In this document: positions 39,641 through 52,141 of the stretch, piece by piece
How positions within the stretch are numbered: the stretch's first letter is position 1
Layout of the letters: each line of letters starts with the position of its first letter
Assembly (NCBI GenBank): GCA_037176885.1
Contig: JAWWNJ010000183.1
Location: 310,001 to 374,000, forward strand
Origin: Favolaschia claudopus
Lineage: Eukaryota; Basidiomycota; Agaricomycetes; Agaricales; Mycenaceae
Length of the DNA: 64,000 bases
Direction: 5' to 3'
Notes under the pieces: model-generated
Databases searched by the model: none
What the model was told of the DNA's origin: nothing
The model's input: only the letters and a program-made list of their open reading frames with translations
Position numbers and translations under genes: made by a program

Positions 39641-39799
39641 CCAGATCTAGAGGGAGTGAGGAGGCATAGAACGCCTACGCGGTGGCGTTTGTACAAGGGT
39701 TTCATTGATTTCCGGCGTTGCGAGACCGCCGAGGCAACTGCAGTCTGCGAAGGAGAGATTAAAACGCAGCGTGCAGGTCGAGACTCGAGCGAGACGAAC

Positions 39800-40072
39800 G
39801 GGATGAGACTGCGAGAACTTTAGCTGATCGAAGGTAGCAGGGATTTGGGGTGGGTTGAGAAACAGAACACTGGGAGAAGAAAGGAACAATCGTCTCAAGA
39901 TATTCCGGAGATATCTATTCGGAATTTCGTCACACCCGCACGGTTCTTCGGGAATCGGAAATGATTCGGAATCGAAAAGACTACTGAGGTGGGGTAACCC
40001 GGTAATCCTACCGTGAATAAGTATTGGGTTAAACCGTGAAGATACTGATAATGCAATATATCCGACATTCAC
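39800..40072 (-). pseudogene. Relic of a MYND-family gene, N-terminal fragment
   Basis: The minus frame contains IPEEPCGCDEIPNRYL...FLNPPQIPATFDQLK, which matches the N-terminal block of the intact MYND genes (NPEEQACFVDEAQYLS; FLDPLHIPATVDQLR). It lacks the finger and C-terminal domain. Upstream at 40150-40240 the DNA (GGTGTGTGACGATCAG...GGTGATCGCCGGATGGTC) resembles the region upstream of the intact MYND gene at 46880, so promoter and 5' end were duplicated together. Confidence 0.6.
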
Positions 40073-40829
40073 CTTTGACTAGAACGAAAGTCTAGATAGA
40101 TTGAACGATCTGAGACTCTGAGCGCGCCGGGGCCGCAAGTAAGTACGTGGTGAGTGAGCAAGAGACAAGGTGTGTGACGATCAGTGACATTGATCGCAAC
40201 GTTAGCGTCGGTGATCGCCGGATGGTCATTGAAACGCGACGATATTGGTTTTTATCGGTTTTCTGTTGAAGTAGGCGAAGAAAAATGAGAATTCAGGCGA
40301 TTAATTTAACGGGACGCGGAACACGAAGGCGATGATGGAATTCATAAATTCTGTAGGAAATTTCTGATTTACATACAAAATCCAACCACACCATTTGCGA
40401 GCGTTGAGGTGGAACTACTGCCATGCATATAATCCGATTGAATGTCGGATAGTGAGAGACAATGGGCAGGTATATACAGACTCTCCATTGATCAGAAGAA
40501 ATGTTCGACTTGTTCAAGTGCTCCGGGGACAATTGAAAGCCAAACTTGAACTTGACGAGTTGAGAACAACAACCAGCTACTCTTCGAAGAGTTGCGTCGC
40601 ATGGTCGAGCGCGTGCTTGTTGGGAGCGAAATAGAACATACCTAGCTCTATTGTTGAATGAATGCTTCAAAGAAATCAACTACGCAAAACTCAAACACGA
40701 AATGTCCGGAGGGTTGAACTTGAATCAAAATGAGCAGGGGATAATATTGAATCATTAGCAGGCGTAGTGTACACATAAAGCCTCCTCACAAACGGCTGAA
40801 AAAGTCATTTCACTGACTTTGACCCTCAA
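40073..40829. other. Intergenic
   Basis: Contains the promoter-like remnant of the MYND relic (about 40140-40240) and the 3' flank of the SDR gene. No other gene was seen. Confidence 0.4.
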
Positions 40830-41831
40830 TCAAACCCGCGGACTGGTCACCTCCTCCGTATGCTCCCACAACTTCCTCATCGCCTCCTCCGACCCAAAGT
40901 AATTACTCCCCCACCCCATATCGTCGCCATTATCCTTGGTGCGCACTGCGCCGGGCCCCGCCTGGAGCAACGCATACAGCTGATGCTCGCCGCAGGTTTC
41001 TGCGTTATAGGTGAAAGGGCGCAGGAGCGGCACGAGGAAGGTGTTCGCGATGCGGAGACTGCGGTTGGGCGATTTTTTGAGGACGTCGGTGGTGACGATG
41101 CTGGGGTAGGAATGGATAAAAGTGAGGCCGGGGTGGCGTGCGGCGAAGTCCTACAGCAGGAAGTGAAGGTCAGTCGACGTCGAATTAAGGTACGCTTAGG
41201 TATATCGAAAATTAATGTGGAAAACACGCACCTTCACCATGAGATCGTTATAAGTCGTCCCACTTGTATGTGCATTGGCAACGCTGTAATGCTTCTTCAA
41301 CCCAAGATCCTTCAAATCGATCTCCCCGCCACGTCCCGCCGCGAGGACGGACAGCACCTTCGCGTTCTCGCCGGCTTTGTGTGCTTCTTCGAGCGCCGGC
41401 ACCAAATCCCTAATGAACCTCCACCGCCCGTAATAATGCAACGCCAACTTGCGATCAATGCCCTCCTCAGTCTCGGTCCTCCCGTCTAGCGTCGCCACCC
41501 CGGTAGTCAAGACGAGGAAATTCACCCTCGGGAAGCGCGTGCGCAGCGTCTCCGCGACGCGGTGGACGTGTTTCATTGAGGTTACATCGCATTCGACGAA
41601 TTCGTGCGTGATGCCGGGGGTGGTGGGTTCGGGGAATGTTTTGATGATGGAATCGGCTGCGGTGCGGTTGCGTCCGACGAGGACGATGTGGGCGTTGCCT
41701 TTTGTGTAGCGCGCGAATGCTTGGGCCATGCCTTGGCCGATACCAGCAGTTCCGCCGACGAAGATGGCGACGGGAGTGTAGGTGGGGGAGAAGGACGCGT
41801 TCGAGGCGCGGACAGTGGCGAGGGAAGGCAT
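40830..41831 (-). CDS. Short-chain dehydrogenase/reductase-like protein (306 aa)
   Basis: Exons 41831-41232 and 41150-40830, with an 81-nt phase-0 intron (GTGCGT...CTGTAG). The N-terminus has a Rossmann motif, IFVGGTAGIGQGMAQAFARY (TGxxxGIG type), followed by VLVGRNR, CDVTSM and FLVLTTGV, the NAD(P)-binding half of SDR enzymes. At the usual catalytic YxxxK the sequence reads TYNDLM, so the active-site Lys is absent or moved. It may be a divergent oxidoreductase whose substrate is unknown. A decayed copy lies at about 47150-47590, and the upstream region (GAAGAGCTT.TAAGA.GTCGT, TTGGTCCGA.GTCA) is also shared. It is cytosolic by sequence. Confidence 0.8.
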
Positions 41832-42393
41832 TCTGAGGAAATATCAGTCGAGGGATAGGGAGGAAGGATCGAAGTAAGAGCCAGGAGGCTTAAAGAGCTT
41901 TTAAGATGTCGTAAAGAAGATCTGCATTGATGAACACACGTAAATTGTCTCACGTCTTATGCCGTTGGTCCGATGTCAAATCATCAGCCAGAATTGTCAT
42001 TCTCGAAGACCCAGCTCGAACAGACTAAGTAGTTGATAGCGAATTCGGGGGGAGGCGTGACCCAGGGGTTCATCACCAACTGGCAGGAATAAAAAGTAAT
42101 CGGAACTGAAAGACCAACAGGTTGGTCGACTCAATGGAACCGCTACATTGGAGCACTGATTCCTCAATTTCTCATAGGTACTCTGCTACCTGTTTTCTAC
42201 TGGCCAGGATTCAGATTAGATTCAGACTTTTGAGTTCAATATCGAATCCTGGCAGCAGACTTTGAATATAAGTACCTGAACGCGTTATTTTTGATCAATA
42301 TTTCAACCTTAAAGCGAAGCAAAGGCGAATCGTTTACGTATTGCGTGATGACGGTGCCGCAGTGATACCCGAATTCTCTCTCACACCACCACG
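41832..42393. other. Divergent intergenic region, SDR and MYND genes
   Basis: Shared 5' flank of the SDR gene (-) and the MYND gene at 42394 (+). The SDR-proximal part is recognisable again at about 47480-47600, marking the duplication. Confidence 0.5.
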
Positions 42394-44486
42394 ATGCACC
42401 CAAGCCTCAGACTGTCCAATCTATCCAAACTTCGACGCTCGATTCGGGTATTTCTCGAGTCTCTAAGTTCACGAGCTACACTAAATCTCCGGAAGTCTCT
42501 GGCCATCGCTGCCGCTTCTACCAACCCGAGCCTGGAAGAAAGACAAAGGTTCGCGAACGTGACCCAGGACCTAAGCATTGAGGACCGCGCTCTCCTCCTT
42601 CCCGCATTCTACGCAATCCTCGATCCAGTCCGTATTCCAGGCATTGTTTCTCGGCTCCATGAGGAAGAATTGCATGCGGACGACATCATAACCGATACAT
42701 TTTCAGCCTTCGTCACTCTACGAAACGTAATCGACGTTATCATGGACCATTCCCTTCCCGCTGCGGCCCTCAGGGATCTCTGGACGCGATTCTGGCCGTG
42801 GATTGAATTTCTGGACGAATACCACGACACGCTCTCCTTGGTGGATCATACCAGTGTGACGCCCGCGGAGGAATATTCGGCCTACGTGTCTTTGTGCTAC
42901 GCATTTGACGAAGCGGACAAGAGCGTCAGAGAACTGATGCGTGGCTCGATGAAGAACCTGTGCCGCATAGTTGGGAAGGCATTGCGAATTCTGCATCTTT
43001 CTCAGCGCCCGTTGACTAGCGAAGAAGATGCAGGATTGAGCTACATGACGCATTTCTTCCGAAGTTGGTTTTCTCAAGAAGATTCTGACTGGTCAGCGTT
43101 CGATGACTTGCTGCTCGGCAGCGGGGGTACTGTTACACATCTTGCTTGTCTCGTTGTGGAACTTGCGAACCGCTATATTACGGAGGGGGCTGAAAATCTC
43201 GAGCATTCCGTCGCTACGCTCGGAAATCTTTTCATATTCATGATGAGTGGGATACGCCAATATGACCATGGGACCCACGACCAGATCCCCGGTGCGTTTG
43301 GGGGTGAGCTCTTCAAGCAGGGGCTTGTGAGCACTGCTACAAAATTTGGTCTCCTCGTCTGCGATCCTTCGATGGGAACGGAGCGGGCTGAAGCCGTGCT
43401 TGTATATGTGCAGCGCCTTCTCTCAGCTACTCCTCGTCATAGATGGGTCGTCGAATCTCTGCGTGCCGGTCTTCTACCCGCCCTATTCGCCAGTCGGTCA
43501 TCCATATCCCTTGGCCGAGTACTCATCGAACTCATCCCGTCAACGGTTTACTATTCCGTCCTCGCCCAGCTTCGCGAATCTCTTCCGCAGGTCGACGGGT
43601 TGGATGTGGCTACCTTCTTTCCGCTTGAAGGAATGGCTCACGATTTACCTCCGGTTGAAGTTTGGAAACTGCTCACAGGACTTGTCGGGTATCGACTGGA
43701 GCATATTGATAACTATGCCACAGGAATTCGGAAGGTTGTTATGGCCTGTCATAATGTACAGGTGTGTGGTTTTATAAGTCGGTTCTTCGTCATGTCGGCC
43801 TGAAGACATGAATAGTGTGCTGAAGCAAAAGCTAAATCCGCGCTCAAAGTCTGCGGTGGCTGCAAGATATCACGATATTGTTCCAGGGAATGTCAAGCCG
43901 TCGACTGGCGTGACGCACATCGTCAAGTCTGCCCAATTCTCTCGTCGCGTCGAAAGAGTGAGTAACTTTTGACGGCGGAATATTGATGACTCAATGTGGA
44001 ATGGTAGCCGATGCGTCAATGAGTGCGCGCGATAAGTGGTTTTTCGAGGTTCTAGTTCACGAAGACTACGGGAGCCAAGGCAAGAAAATTGCCGCGAAAT
44101 ACCTGCAATTCGCGTTGAATTACCCGGACCAAGTACCATATACTTTGTTCGACTATTCGAGCGGCCACCCGAAAGTCGAGGTTGGGGCCCTAAAAGAGAT
44201 GGATCCTTCCTTCAGCAACGAGGAGGCGGCGATGATTACTTGCTGCGATAGGGTCCTCTTCCATCTCATTAAAGTGTCTGACGGGGGGAATGAAAACCCA
44301 GATATCTGGCTCCTGCCCGTGCGATTCGGTGCGCAGACTCCGAATTTTGTCTCAGGGCTGAGGAAGATAGTGGCGAGGGGTCCACTCCATTCGAGCGAGG
44401 AGGGAATGGATCAGTTCTTGACAGAGATACTAACTCTGATGCCCAGCTGGGATGGGGTGAATAGACGTTGGTGGCACGCGGATTGA
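42394..44486 (+). CDS. MYND-finger protein, intact (662 aa)
   Basis: Three phase-consistent exons: 42394-43761, 43816-43957 and 44008-44486. The N-terminus is MHPSLRLSNLSKLRRSI. A long helical repeat-like region carries LLPAFYAILDPVRIP, FWPWIEFLDEYHD and PRHRWVVESLRAGLLPAL. The zinc finger begins at VMACHNVQ|CAEAKAKSALKV and continues CGGCKISRYCSRECQAVDWR..HRQVC. A C-terminal domain follows (SARDKWFFEVLVHEDY...DIWLLPVRFGAQTPNF...WDGVNRRWW). MYND fingers bind peptide partners, and this long-armed form is a mushroom-expanded family without a known role. Here the short first exon seen in the paralogues is fused to exon 2. The gene is convergent with the next MYND gene. Confidence 0.88.
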
Positions 44487-44817
44487 ATCAACTAGCATCG
44501 GACGCAGGGATCTAGAATTCTAGGAATCACTACTTATCTGTGGATTGTATTTCTGTGCTGCATAGGCTTCGCAAAGACTCGAACCAACCATCCTGGCTTT
44601 CTGAGAGTAATACTCTTGTACCTATCCGCCGTCTTGAGAGTTTCATTGAGAACTCGAAGTCATGAAAATCACTGTTTGAAAGATTGTCAGACACATACCC
44701 ATCTACATCAACGTCGGACAGCTGCAAGGTTCCAGATTCCTTCATCAACGGCGGGAATGAGTATTCCGTAATTCATTTTGAATACGTTGATCAATCATAA
44801 TTAAAAAACTTCCCGCC
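44487..44817. other. Convergent 3' spacer
   Basis: About 330 bp separating the stops of two MYND genes. No feature was seen beyond short ORFs. Confidence 0.4.
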
Positions 44818-46880
44818 TCATTCCCGTTGCATTAATTCCAAGACCACCGGCAGATACTCGTCTAGCCGTCCCAATGCATTTCCATCCAACGGTAAAGAAG
44901 CGGCATACGCCCTCAACTCCTCCCAGAAGTTCCTGCCCACCTCACGGAAAGGAAACAACAAGCAACTTGGCTTTTCCCCGTTCATGACCGCCATGATTTG
45001 ATACTGAATCCGTCCGTCGCGAGTCACCGCCCGCGCGGCCTCGAGATCCAATGTGTTGATCAATAGGGTCAATGGATCCACCTCAATGCTGCACGCGCCG
45101 TGGATGTAGCCGAAGACGAGAACCGGTAGGAGATTAGGGTACTCTAAGACAAAGCGGAAATATTCGCGTGCGATGATTTCTCGTTGGGTGGTATAGTCGT
45201 GGTAGATGAGAGCACGTAGGAAGGATTTGTCTCGCGCGCTGTTGGTTGAATAGTCTGGATAAGTTGAATTTAGCGATCAAACGACGGTGCGGAGGAGTTG
45301 AACGTATCATACCGTTCCGGTGAGAGGAAAGAGGAGCGCATACCCAACGGTGGTCGTTTCGCCAACCCGTTAACTGACAGTCCTTTGAGCAGTATCGAAA
45401 GAGTCGGCAGCCGCTGCAGGCTTGTATATCATCATCTGAATAGAGTGTTATACACTAGAGGTCATATCAGTATATGTATCGCAAGATATAACAAGCGAAA
45501 CGCACCTGCATGTTATTACACATTTTTGGCGCTTTCAGAATCCCGCTATCGTAGTCATTCAAAATCTGAAACCGACTGTTAGCGAGTTCGAGAAACGCAT
45601 TCCAGTCAGCTAGATTGTCAGTCGTGAAAGTAGACGCCGCGTCCCAACTGTCCCGCTCCGCAAGGGAAAGCCGAAGCTGCACGAGCGTCGATCGATAAAT
45701 CGTGGAACCAGGGAGTATGCGGCTCAAGAGATTCTTCAGCCACAATACAGCTGCCCCTTTCCAACGACCTGTATCGTAAGAAAACAACGCCGGAAAGAGT
45801 CCCGCTCGAAGTGCTTCGGTAATGGATTTGTGACGCGGAAAGTATGATATGTGCACCACTGAAAGCGCAAAAATCTGTTCCACAAGCATTTGGTCTGGGC
45901 CGAATGCTCGTAGAACCGTTATCAAAGCGGGAACGGCCCCGCACGATAAAAGGGCACGTGAAAACGCCGGAAAATGCTTCTGAACGTCCTCAAAGAAGAA
46001 CGGCACCATGCCGCACACCGAGGTGGCGATGTCTTTCGTGACGACGGTGTCTGAATGAGGGATGAAATGTAGGAGGTGGGAAACCACCATGGAGGGAAGA
46101 CCTGAGACGAGTCCACCAGCTCCTTCACCGAGGTCGTTGAGAGAATCCGGGTGCATTCTGATGTGTTCGGCAGCCTGAGTTATGAATTGTGAGATATCGG
46201 ATAACGCCTCATCGACGATGATTCCAGCATCATCATCCGACTTGTAGGAATGCAGGAGGTGAGCCCACGTCCTCCCGACGACTGCGAATACACCAGGCGA
46301 AGAAAAAATTTCCTTTCCAACGTCATTCGCGAAGAAGTTGATCAGTGTCGCAAACGTGGAAAGTTTGGTTGTCGCCGGAATGTTGCATTCGGGTAGATTG
46401 TCGCTGTAGCTGTCAAGAAAACTGATCCAGGGCCAGATACACGTCGCCCATAGGTCGGGTAACGCCTGGAGGGAAATCGAATCTAGGCCAAGTAGAGCTT
46501 GGATAGATTGTAGACTGTAGATGGTGAGTAACACGCGGTTTCGAATGTCGTCGGTCTGGGCTGCCGTTGGAGTCGAACGCAGCTGATCGACGGTCGCGGG
46601 GATGTGGAGTGGGTCGAGAAACGTGGAGAATAGTGGGAGGAGGAATGGGCGATCGTCCGAGGATATGGTTGGGAGATCTGTACAGAATTTCTGCACACCC
46701 TGTGCGGCTTGCTCTAGAGACGCAGATGAAACTTTTTGCGCGCGGGTCTTCGAGAAATCAAAATGAAAAAGTTCAAGGAGTGAACACATGATATGGATAC
46801 GGGGAGGTAGCCAGCGTCTACCTTACCTTCAATGAGAATGGAAGCCTGGATAGATTGGATAGCTTGAGCGAGGCATGCAT
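44818..46880 (-). CDS. MYND-finger protein, paralogue (~640 aa)
   Basis: Exon 1 (46880-46827) encodes MHASLKLSNLSRLPFSLK. Exon 2 (46747-45506) carries FLLPLFSTFLDPLHIP, WPWISFLDSYSD and PRHKSITEALRAGLFPALF and ends CNNMQ. The zinc-finger exon lies near 45438-45310 (CSGCRLFRYCSKDCQLTGW...HRWVC). The last exon, from about 45253 to 44818, has YSTNSARDKSFLRALIYHDY. The donor of exon 2 is uncertain: the canonical GTGCGT site is out of phase with the finger exon, and a GTTTCG site four bases on would restore phase, so either splicing is unusual or the gene has drifted. An additional finger Cys pair was not identified. Confidence 0.78.
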
Positions 46881-47149
46881 TGTGCTAGAGCCATTAAGGA
46901 CTCCGAAGGAGTCAGGACGTTGTGGTGAGGGAGGTGTGTGACGATCAGAGGACACGGATCTCGGTGATTGCCGCATGGTGGTTGAACTGCTGCTTCAAGT
47001 TCGACCCCACCCCAGGCTCAAGAATCCAGAATCCAGATCGATTAGGTTCTTTCCCCGCCACGGTCCGCACACCTTCGCGACATCGCCATGACCGAGATTG
47101 AATCCCTGATAAAATAATCCACCGGGATAATATATTAATGCAACAAAAA
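46881..47149. other. 5' flank of MYND paralogue
   Basis: At 46925-46990, GGTGTGTGACGATCAG...GGTGATTGCCGCATGGTGGTTGA matches the 40150-40240 promoter remnant. It is likely a conserved promoter block. Confidence 0.5.
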
Positions 47150-47600
47150 AGCCAACTTGCGATTACATATCAATCCCCGCAGCGTCCAGCGTCGCCACCC
47201 TCGGAAGACGAGGAGATTGATTTATCTTCGTGATCCGGGAAGCGGAAGGGCGTGGACGGGTTGCATGGAGGTTTCGTCGTGGTATCGCAGCCGGTGGTGG
47301 GGGTGCGTGGGTGGGTGGAGGAATGCGAAGGAGGTGAGCATGGAGGAGGCGGAGGCGAGGACCATGTACATGTCACGGTTTGATCATGATGACGGTGGGG
47401 TGGCGTGGGAGGGCGTTAATAGTTCGAGGGGATGGGGAGAGGGGAGGGAGGGATTGCAGGACTTACTTGAGAGCTAGGAGACGACGTGAAGAGCTTATAA
47501 GACGTCGTTGAGATCTGCATGCGTATGAATAGATGTAGAGGGTCTCAATTGGTCCGACGTCAGGCATGAGCTGGAATGAAGTTGTCATACATCCTCGAAC
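47150..47600 (-). pseudogene. Relic of the SDR gene and its 5' flank
   Basis: GCCAACTTGCGAT, GCGTCCAGCGTCGCCACCC and AAGACGAGGA.ATT match the SDR gene around 41440-41530. AAGAGCTTATAAGACGTCGT...GATCTGCAT and TTGGTCCGACGTCA match its promoter side (41890-41980). Most of the coding region is gone and no frame is open. Confidence 0.7.
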
Positions 47601-48880
47601 GGTTTGGAGAGTTGAAACTTGATGGGTAAATTTGGGGGAAGGGTGACGCTGGGAGTGAGCGTGAGGTATAGCACTTAAAATGAGCTGATTAAGAAAGACC
47701 CGAGTCGATTGAACCCCTAACGTTGAAGTTTGGGGCAGTCAACTTCACTGAGGAAAAGTAAGTACCTACGCAGTGATTTATACGCTGGCGTGAATTCAAA
47801 GCGATTCCGACTTCTTGAGTTTGACGTAGAAACGCTGTGCGAGCGACGAGGCGTACGGTTAGACTTGGGTTAGACTGTACATTGAATTCACGATATGAAT
47901 CGGATTCGGATTTGACGAAGACAGGCTGATTCAGACAGGCAAGTAGTAATAGTTCTCCCAGTGCAGATCAAGCGAGAGACCACCGTTGACAGAACGAATC
48001 AATGCCGCAGAAAGTTGTGCTTTGGAGCGAGAGTCGACTTCGTTGCTCATGGTGGTTCAAAAACAAGAGTGTCACGACGCGTCACCGAGGAATAACGCGT
48101 GACTTCCTGTCAACATCGTCACGCTCCCTCGCCATCGTCATCTTCGTCGTCGAAGCTGCATCACTCAAGAGTCAATGGCCCCCACTCGCGAAAGGCTTTC
48201 TAGGGTACCGCAGACAGCAAGCAATATGAATGACTTTCGAGATTATCTTCGTCGTCGGGTGCATCGAGCAAGTGCGGTGTAGAGCCATATCCAAGCAGTC
48301 GAGAGAGTTGCGCGGCGAAGTCTCTAGCACATCGCGTTTACCATGCTCAGTCATTGTTGCCGTCGGCACAAGCTTCCATTGGATTCTATCTCCTGGGCTT
48401 TCCCCGTCCTCTCAAAATGAATGCATATGGGTCATCGGACGCTCAAACTTCGTTATTCGTTCGTGGTATCGCGATCGACTTGAAGGTATGCCGACGCTCA
48501 TGGCAATTCTTCCTTTGCCGCGCTAACGGCTCTGTCCGCGGACACCCCTACCCAGTGTCGATATCTTCTTCACACCGTCTTCTTGCAGGGATATCGCAAT
48601 TGTGAGGTCAAGCCACGGCCGAGGTGTGTCGCGATACTCGTCGCCTTCGCTCTTACCCATCTAACATAATCATCCGCAGTATAGCTAATACTACCTGTCG
48701 TCACGGTTCCGCGCGTGGTTTTCGCCAGTCTTTTCCGCCCATCTCGTCTGTAAGTCTCTTCCCTCAATTCAAGTATTCAAGATGTGATTTTGACTCCGCA
48801 GCAGCGGTGATCGATACACAGCGCTTTGCTGTATAACGACGCTCTCTACGTCCGTCCGTCTAGCTGCAAGTCGCTCGCCA
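47601..48880. other. No gene recognised
   Basis: Short plus-strand ORFs (48002, 48230, 48354) might be exons of an unknown gene, since CAG/GT pairs are frequent, but no domain or consistent model was found. Confidence 0.3.
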
Positions 48881-51569
48881 ATGTTCACGGAGGCTTTCTC
48901 AGAACATAGCTGCCGTAGCCTGCGGAGGTACGCCCGTACCACACCCCTCCACCCTCCACTTCGCTGACCCGCCATCCACAGCAGCGAACATTCGCGGGGA
49001 CTCCTCCTCGACATAGCCCCCAGTAATAATGCTTGCTTGCTGCATACACGGTATCGACACACACGTCAAGGCTCTCGTCCATCCCCCTGTCTGCACGCGG
49101 AGGGGATTTCCCTCACACCGTCGCATGGTGGTCAGCACTCGACCTATACGCAACTGGCGGCGCCTGCGACGTCCGTGGATTCACGCGTCTGCGTGCGTAC
49201 CGGGGAAGTGCGTCCCTGGCTTTGGCTTGTCTTCCCTGCCTCCGATACCGGCGCGTAAGACGTACGAGGGATGGAGATGGGGGTTGATGTATCGTGTGTG
49301 GGCTTGATACCGTATACTGCCCCCACCTCCACGCCGCTGCTCTGTCACTGCTCGCGTTGCGCGAGTCGACGATGCGGGGGTCGGGTCAACGGAGGGTATG
49401 GGTGTGGAGGGTGGCGGGTGAGGAGGAGGACGCAAAGGAGAGTGGGAGGGGGGACGGAATGGGAAGGAAGAAAGGGCGGAGTAGGAGGAGGAGGGTGCGC
49501 GCACTCGAACGACGGGATACCGAGCATCTGAGGGGCTTTGATCTGATCGCGGGTACGTCTTCGTTCGTCGTTTGAAACGAAGCAGACGAGAGCTTATCAG
49601 TCATAACTACCACAGAACGCGTCCCCCGTTTTCCATCTACCTGGACGTCGGTATCGCGGGGATAGGCAGCCGAGTGTTGTATTGGAGGCGGGGATCGCCA
49701 GGTGGACTGTAAACGTCTTTCCAGTTTGCGGGAGGCCGACAGTTTAGTCGACTCCTTCTGACTCCCCTCCCCCGCGCGCTCCGACTTCAATCCGTCGTTT
49801 CCGTCGGTAGAAGGCGGCTACCCGGAGACGCCTGGCTATGGGCAAGGGGAAGAGGCTCGTCGGCGTCGGCTTGGAGTTGTATGGATGTATAGCAAGCGCT
49901 AGCGGTGCATTCCTCCATGATTCCCCGAGCGACGATCTGAGCACGTCTCGGCGCTGTAGTGTTGACGGAGGACGTCCGACGTGCTGATCGTACCTCCACA
50001 CCGTCCTCGACGCCTTCGCCTCGTTCTCCCCCCTCTTCCTGCGCATGTCGGAACAGCGAACCTCGTCTATCCTCGCCCTCGTCTCCGTTCCCGCCGTCAC
50101 AAATGCGTGTAGTGGCTGGGTCCTCAGCCCTTAGCGCCGTCATTTTCCCAAAGCATTGACAATAACGTCGCCATACGGTCCTTCTCGCCATCGCCTTCAC
50201 TGTGTCCCCCCCTGTGTGGGTTCGGGTCTCCTCGGATCTTTTCCTGAGCGCGTCTGTCTACCTTCGAGGTGTCTGGGTAGCGGGCCCTCTGCCCAATTGT
50301 CTGTGAGAGAGCCGAGTGTTTGGTTGTCAGTGTCATGGAGCGACGAAGCATGGAGGTACGAGGCAAGGGGGAGGCTTGGTGTATCGTGCATGGGCTTGGT
50401 ATGTGCCGCTGGGCTTACCTCGTTCGCACCGGTTCCTCTGTCAGGGCGCGTCGAGGATACAGCCCCCGACGCAGTGTTCGCGAGTCTTTGATGTGTGGGC
50501 TGGGTAAACGGTCTTGAGCCGATAGAGGATGTGGAGTGTGGAGATGGTGGTGGGCGAGGACCACACAACAAAGAATGAGAATCGGAACGGCAAGGAAGAA
50601 GGGGAGGACAAGTGTGGAGGAGGAAGAGGAGATACCGAGCGCTCGGGGGACGGGATCGTGCACGATTCGATCTGATCGCGGGTGCGTTTTCGTTCGTCGT
50701 ATGAATGAAGCCGGCGAGAGACTCATAACTACCACAGAACGCGTCTTCCGTCTTCCTGGACGTTGGTATGCATGGGCAACCGACTCGTTATCTCGTCCTG
50801 TATCTGGTATTCGAGGTAGGCGGGTATCGCCTGAGTGGGCTTCGAGTCCATACGTATTCGCGGAAAGGTCGACGACTGTCATTTCGTTTCCACCCTCATG
50901 ACTGCCCTCCCACCCCAGCTCGAATCCGTCGTCCACATCGATAGAGGGCGTGGGCTGCGGTGTCGGCTTGGAGTTTATCGGCATCAGTGCAATCCTTCGA
51001 AGCCAATATTCCCCAGAGCGAGCTCCTTCGACCCAAGCACGCTCCCACCCACTCTCGACGGAGGAGAGTGTGCGTCCTCACGAGGCTTCCCAGCAACGCC
51101 TTGCGTCTCCGCGAAGCAGTCCATCCCCCATGCCCCTTCCGCCAGCCGACGTGCTGCCGATCTTACTTATCTCTACGCCGCCGTCCTCGATGGCCTCGTC
51201 GTCCTCCCCTCCTCCTGCACCTGAGGCCTTCGTAGTCATCGATATCGTGTCTTTTCTATTCGGTTGTTGCCATGGTAACCTCCGCTCTTGGGGCTTCGAA
51301 TTCGTCTCTGCAATATGGGGGGAGGGCGAATCGGTGTGGATGGATGTGGGGGCAGGTGCTGCGCGCAATCCCGGGGTCGGAAGGAGCAAGCGGTGCTTGA
51401 CATTTCAGGCAGGCATACGAAAGCTTCATGATGCCCCGAGGATGATTCGGCTTCAAGTTTGTGTGGTGTCGATTCCTCGCTGCTGGGACTCTATACACGG
51501 ATCGTACGCACCTTCGATCACAAAACACGTACCACTACCAACTGACCACACACTCCGCAAAATCCGATC
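48881..51569. repeat. Degenerate direct duplications, ~1.1 kb unit
   Basis: Segments of about 49250-50100 recur at about 50340-51200. Shared landmarks are GG.TTGATGTATCGTG / GCTTGGTGTATCGTG with TGGGCTTG; CATAACTACCACAGAACGCG (49600 and 50727); CTGGACGT(C/T)GGTAT; and ATTCCCC.GAGCGA..(49920 and 51015), then GACGGAGGA. The style resembles the 20.6-23.4 kb region. No coding gene is supported. Confidence 0.55.
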
Positions 51570-52141
51570 TTTAGGATCGTCCTAAATTGAAAGAAAAACT
51601 TAAAATTTTGACAATGAATTAAGTTGGCCCTAAACTGTTACAAAAACGTTAAGTACAGGACGAACAAAAACTGTTCCCAAAACATCAAGTTTCGGCAACG
51701 GTTTCCGAAAGTCCGAAAGGAAAAGAATAAGACGCACCTAAACACTTTCCAAAACGTTTGGTTTTGGGAACAGTTTTGGTCGCTCCGAAACAATAAGTTT
51801 CGGCAACAGTTTCGGCGGTGTTGCCGAAACTTTTGATTTCGGTGCTTCCAAAAGGACTTTTGGGCCGTCTAGAACAATAAGTTTCGGCAACACCGCCGAA
51901 ACTGTTGCCGAAACTTATTGTTTCGGTGCAGCCAGGATCCTTCCCAAAACGAATCGTTTTGGGAGCCGTTTAGGTATGTCTGAATCTTTTTGTTTCGGAC
52001 CTTCAGAAACTGTTGCTAAAACTCAATGTTTTGGGAACAGTTTTTGTTGAGCCTTTACTTAACATTTTTGGAACAGTTTTGGGTCCACTCAATTCAATGC
52101 CGAAACTTTAAGTTTTTCGTTTGATTTAGGACGGTCCTAAA
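51570..52141. mobile_element. Palindromic MITE (572 bp)
   Basis: Ends TTTAGGATCGTCCTAAAT and its inverted partner ATTTAGGACGGTCCTAAA, then arms with GAAAAACTTAAA and many AAGTTTCGGCAACAGTTTCGG words on both sides of a centre near 51900. No clear target-site duplication and no ORF of interest. Confidence 0.75.

Noticed and set aside
49181..50571. Proline-rich minus ORFs in the 49-50.6 kb region
   Set aside because: They occur in diverged duplicate copies with no conserved frame and follow GC bias.
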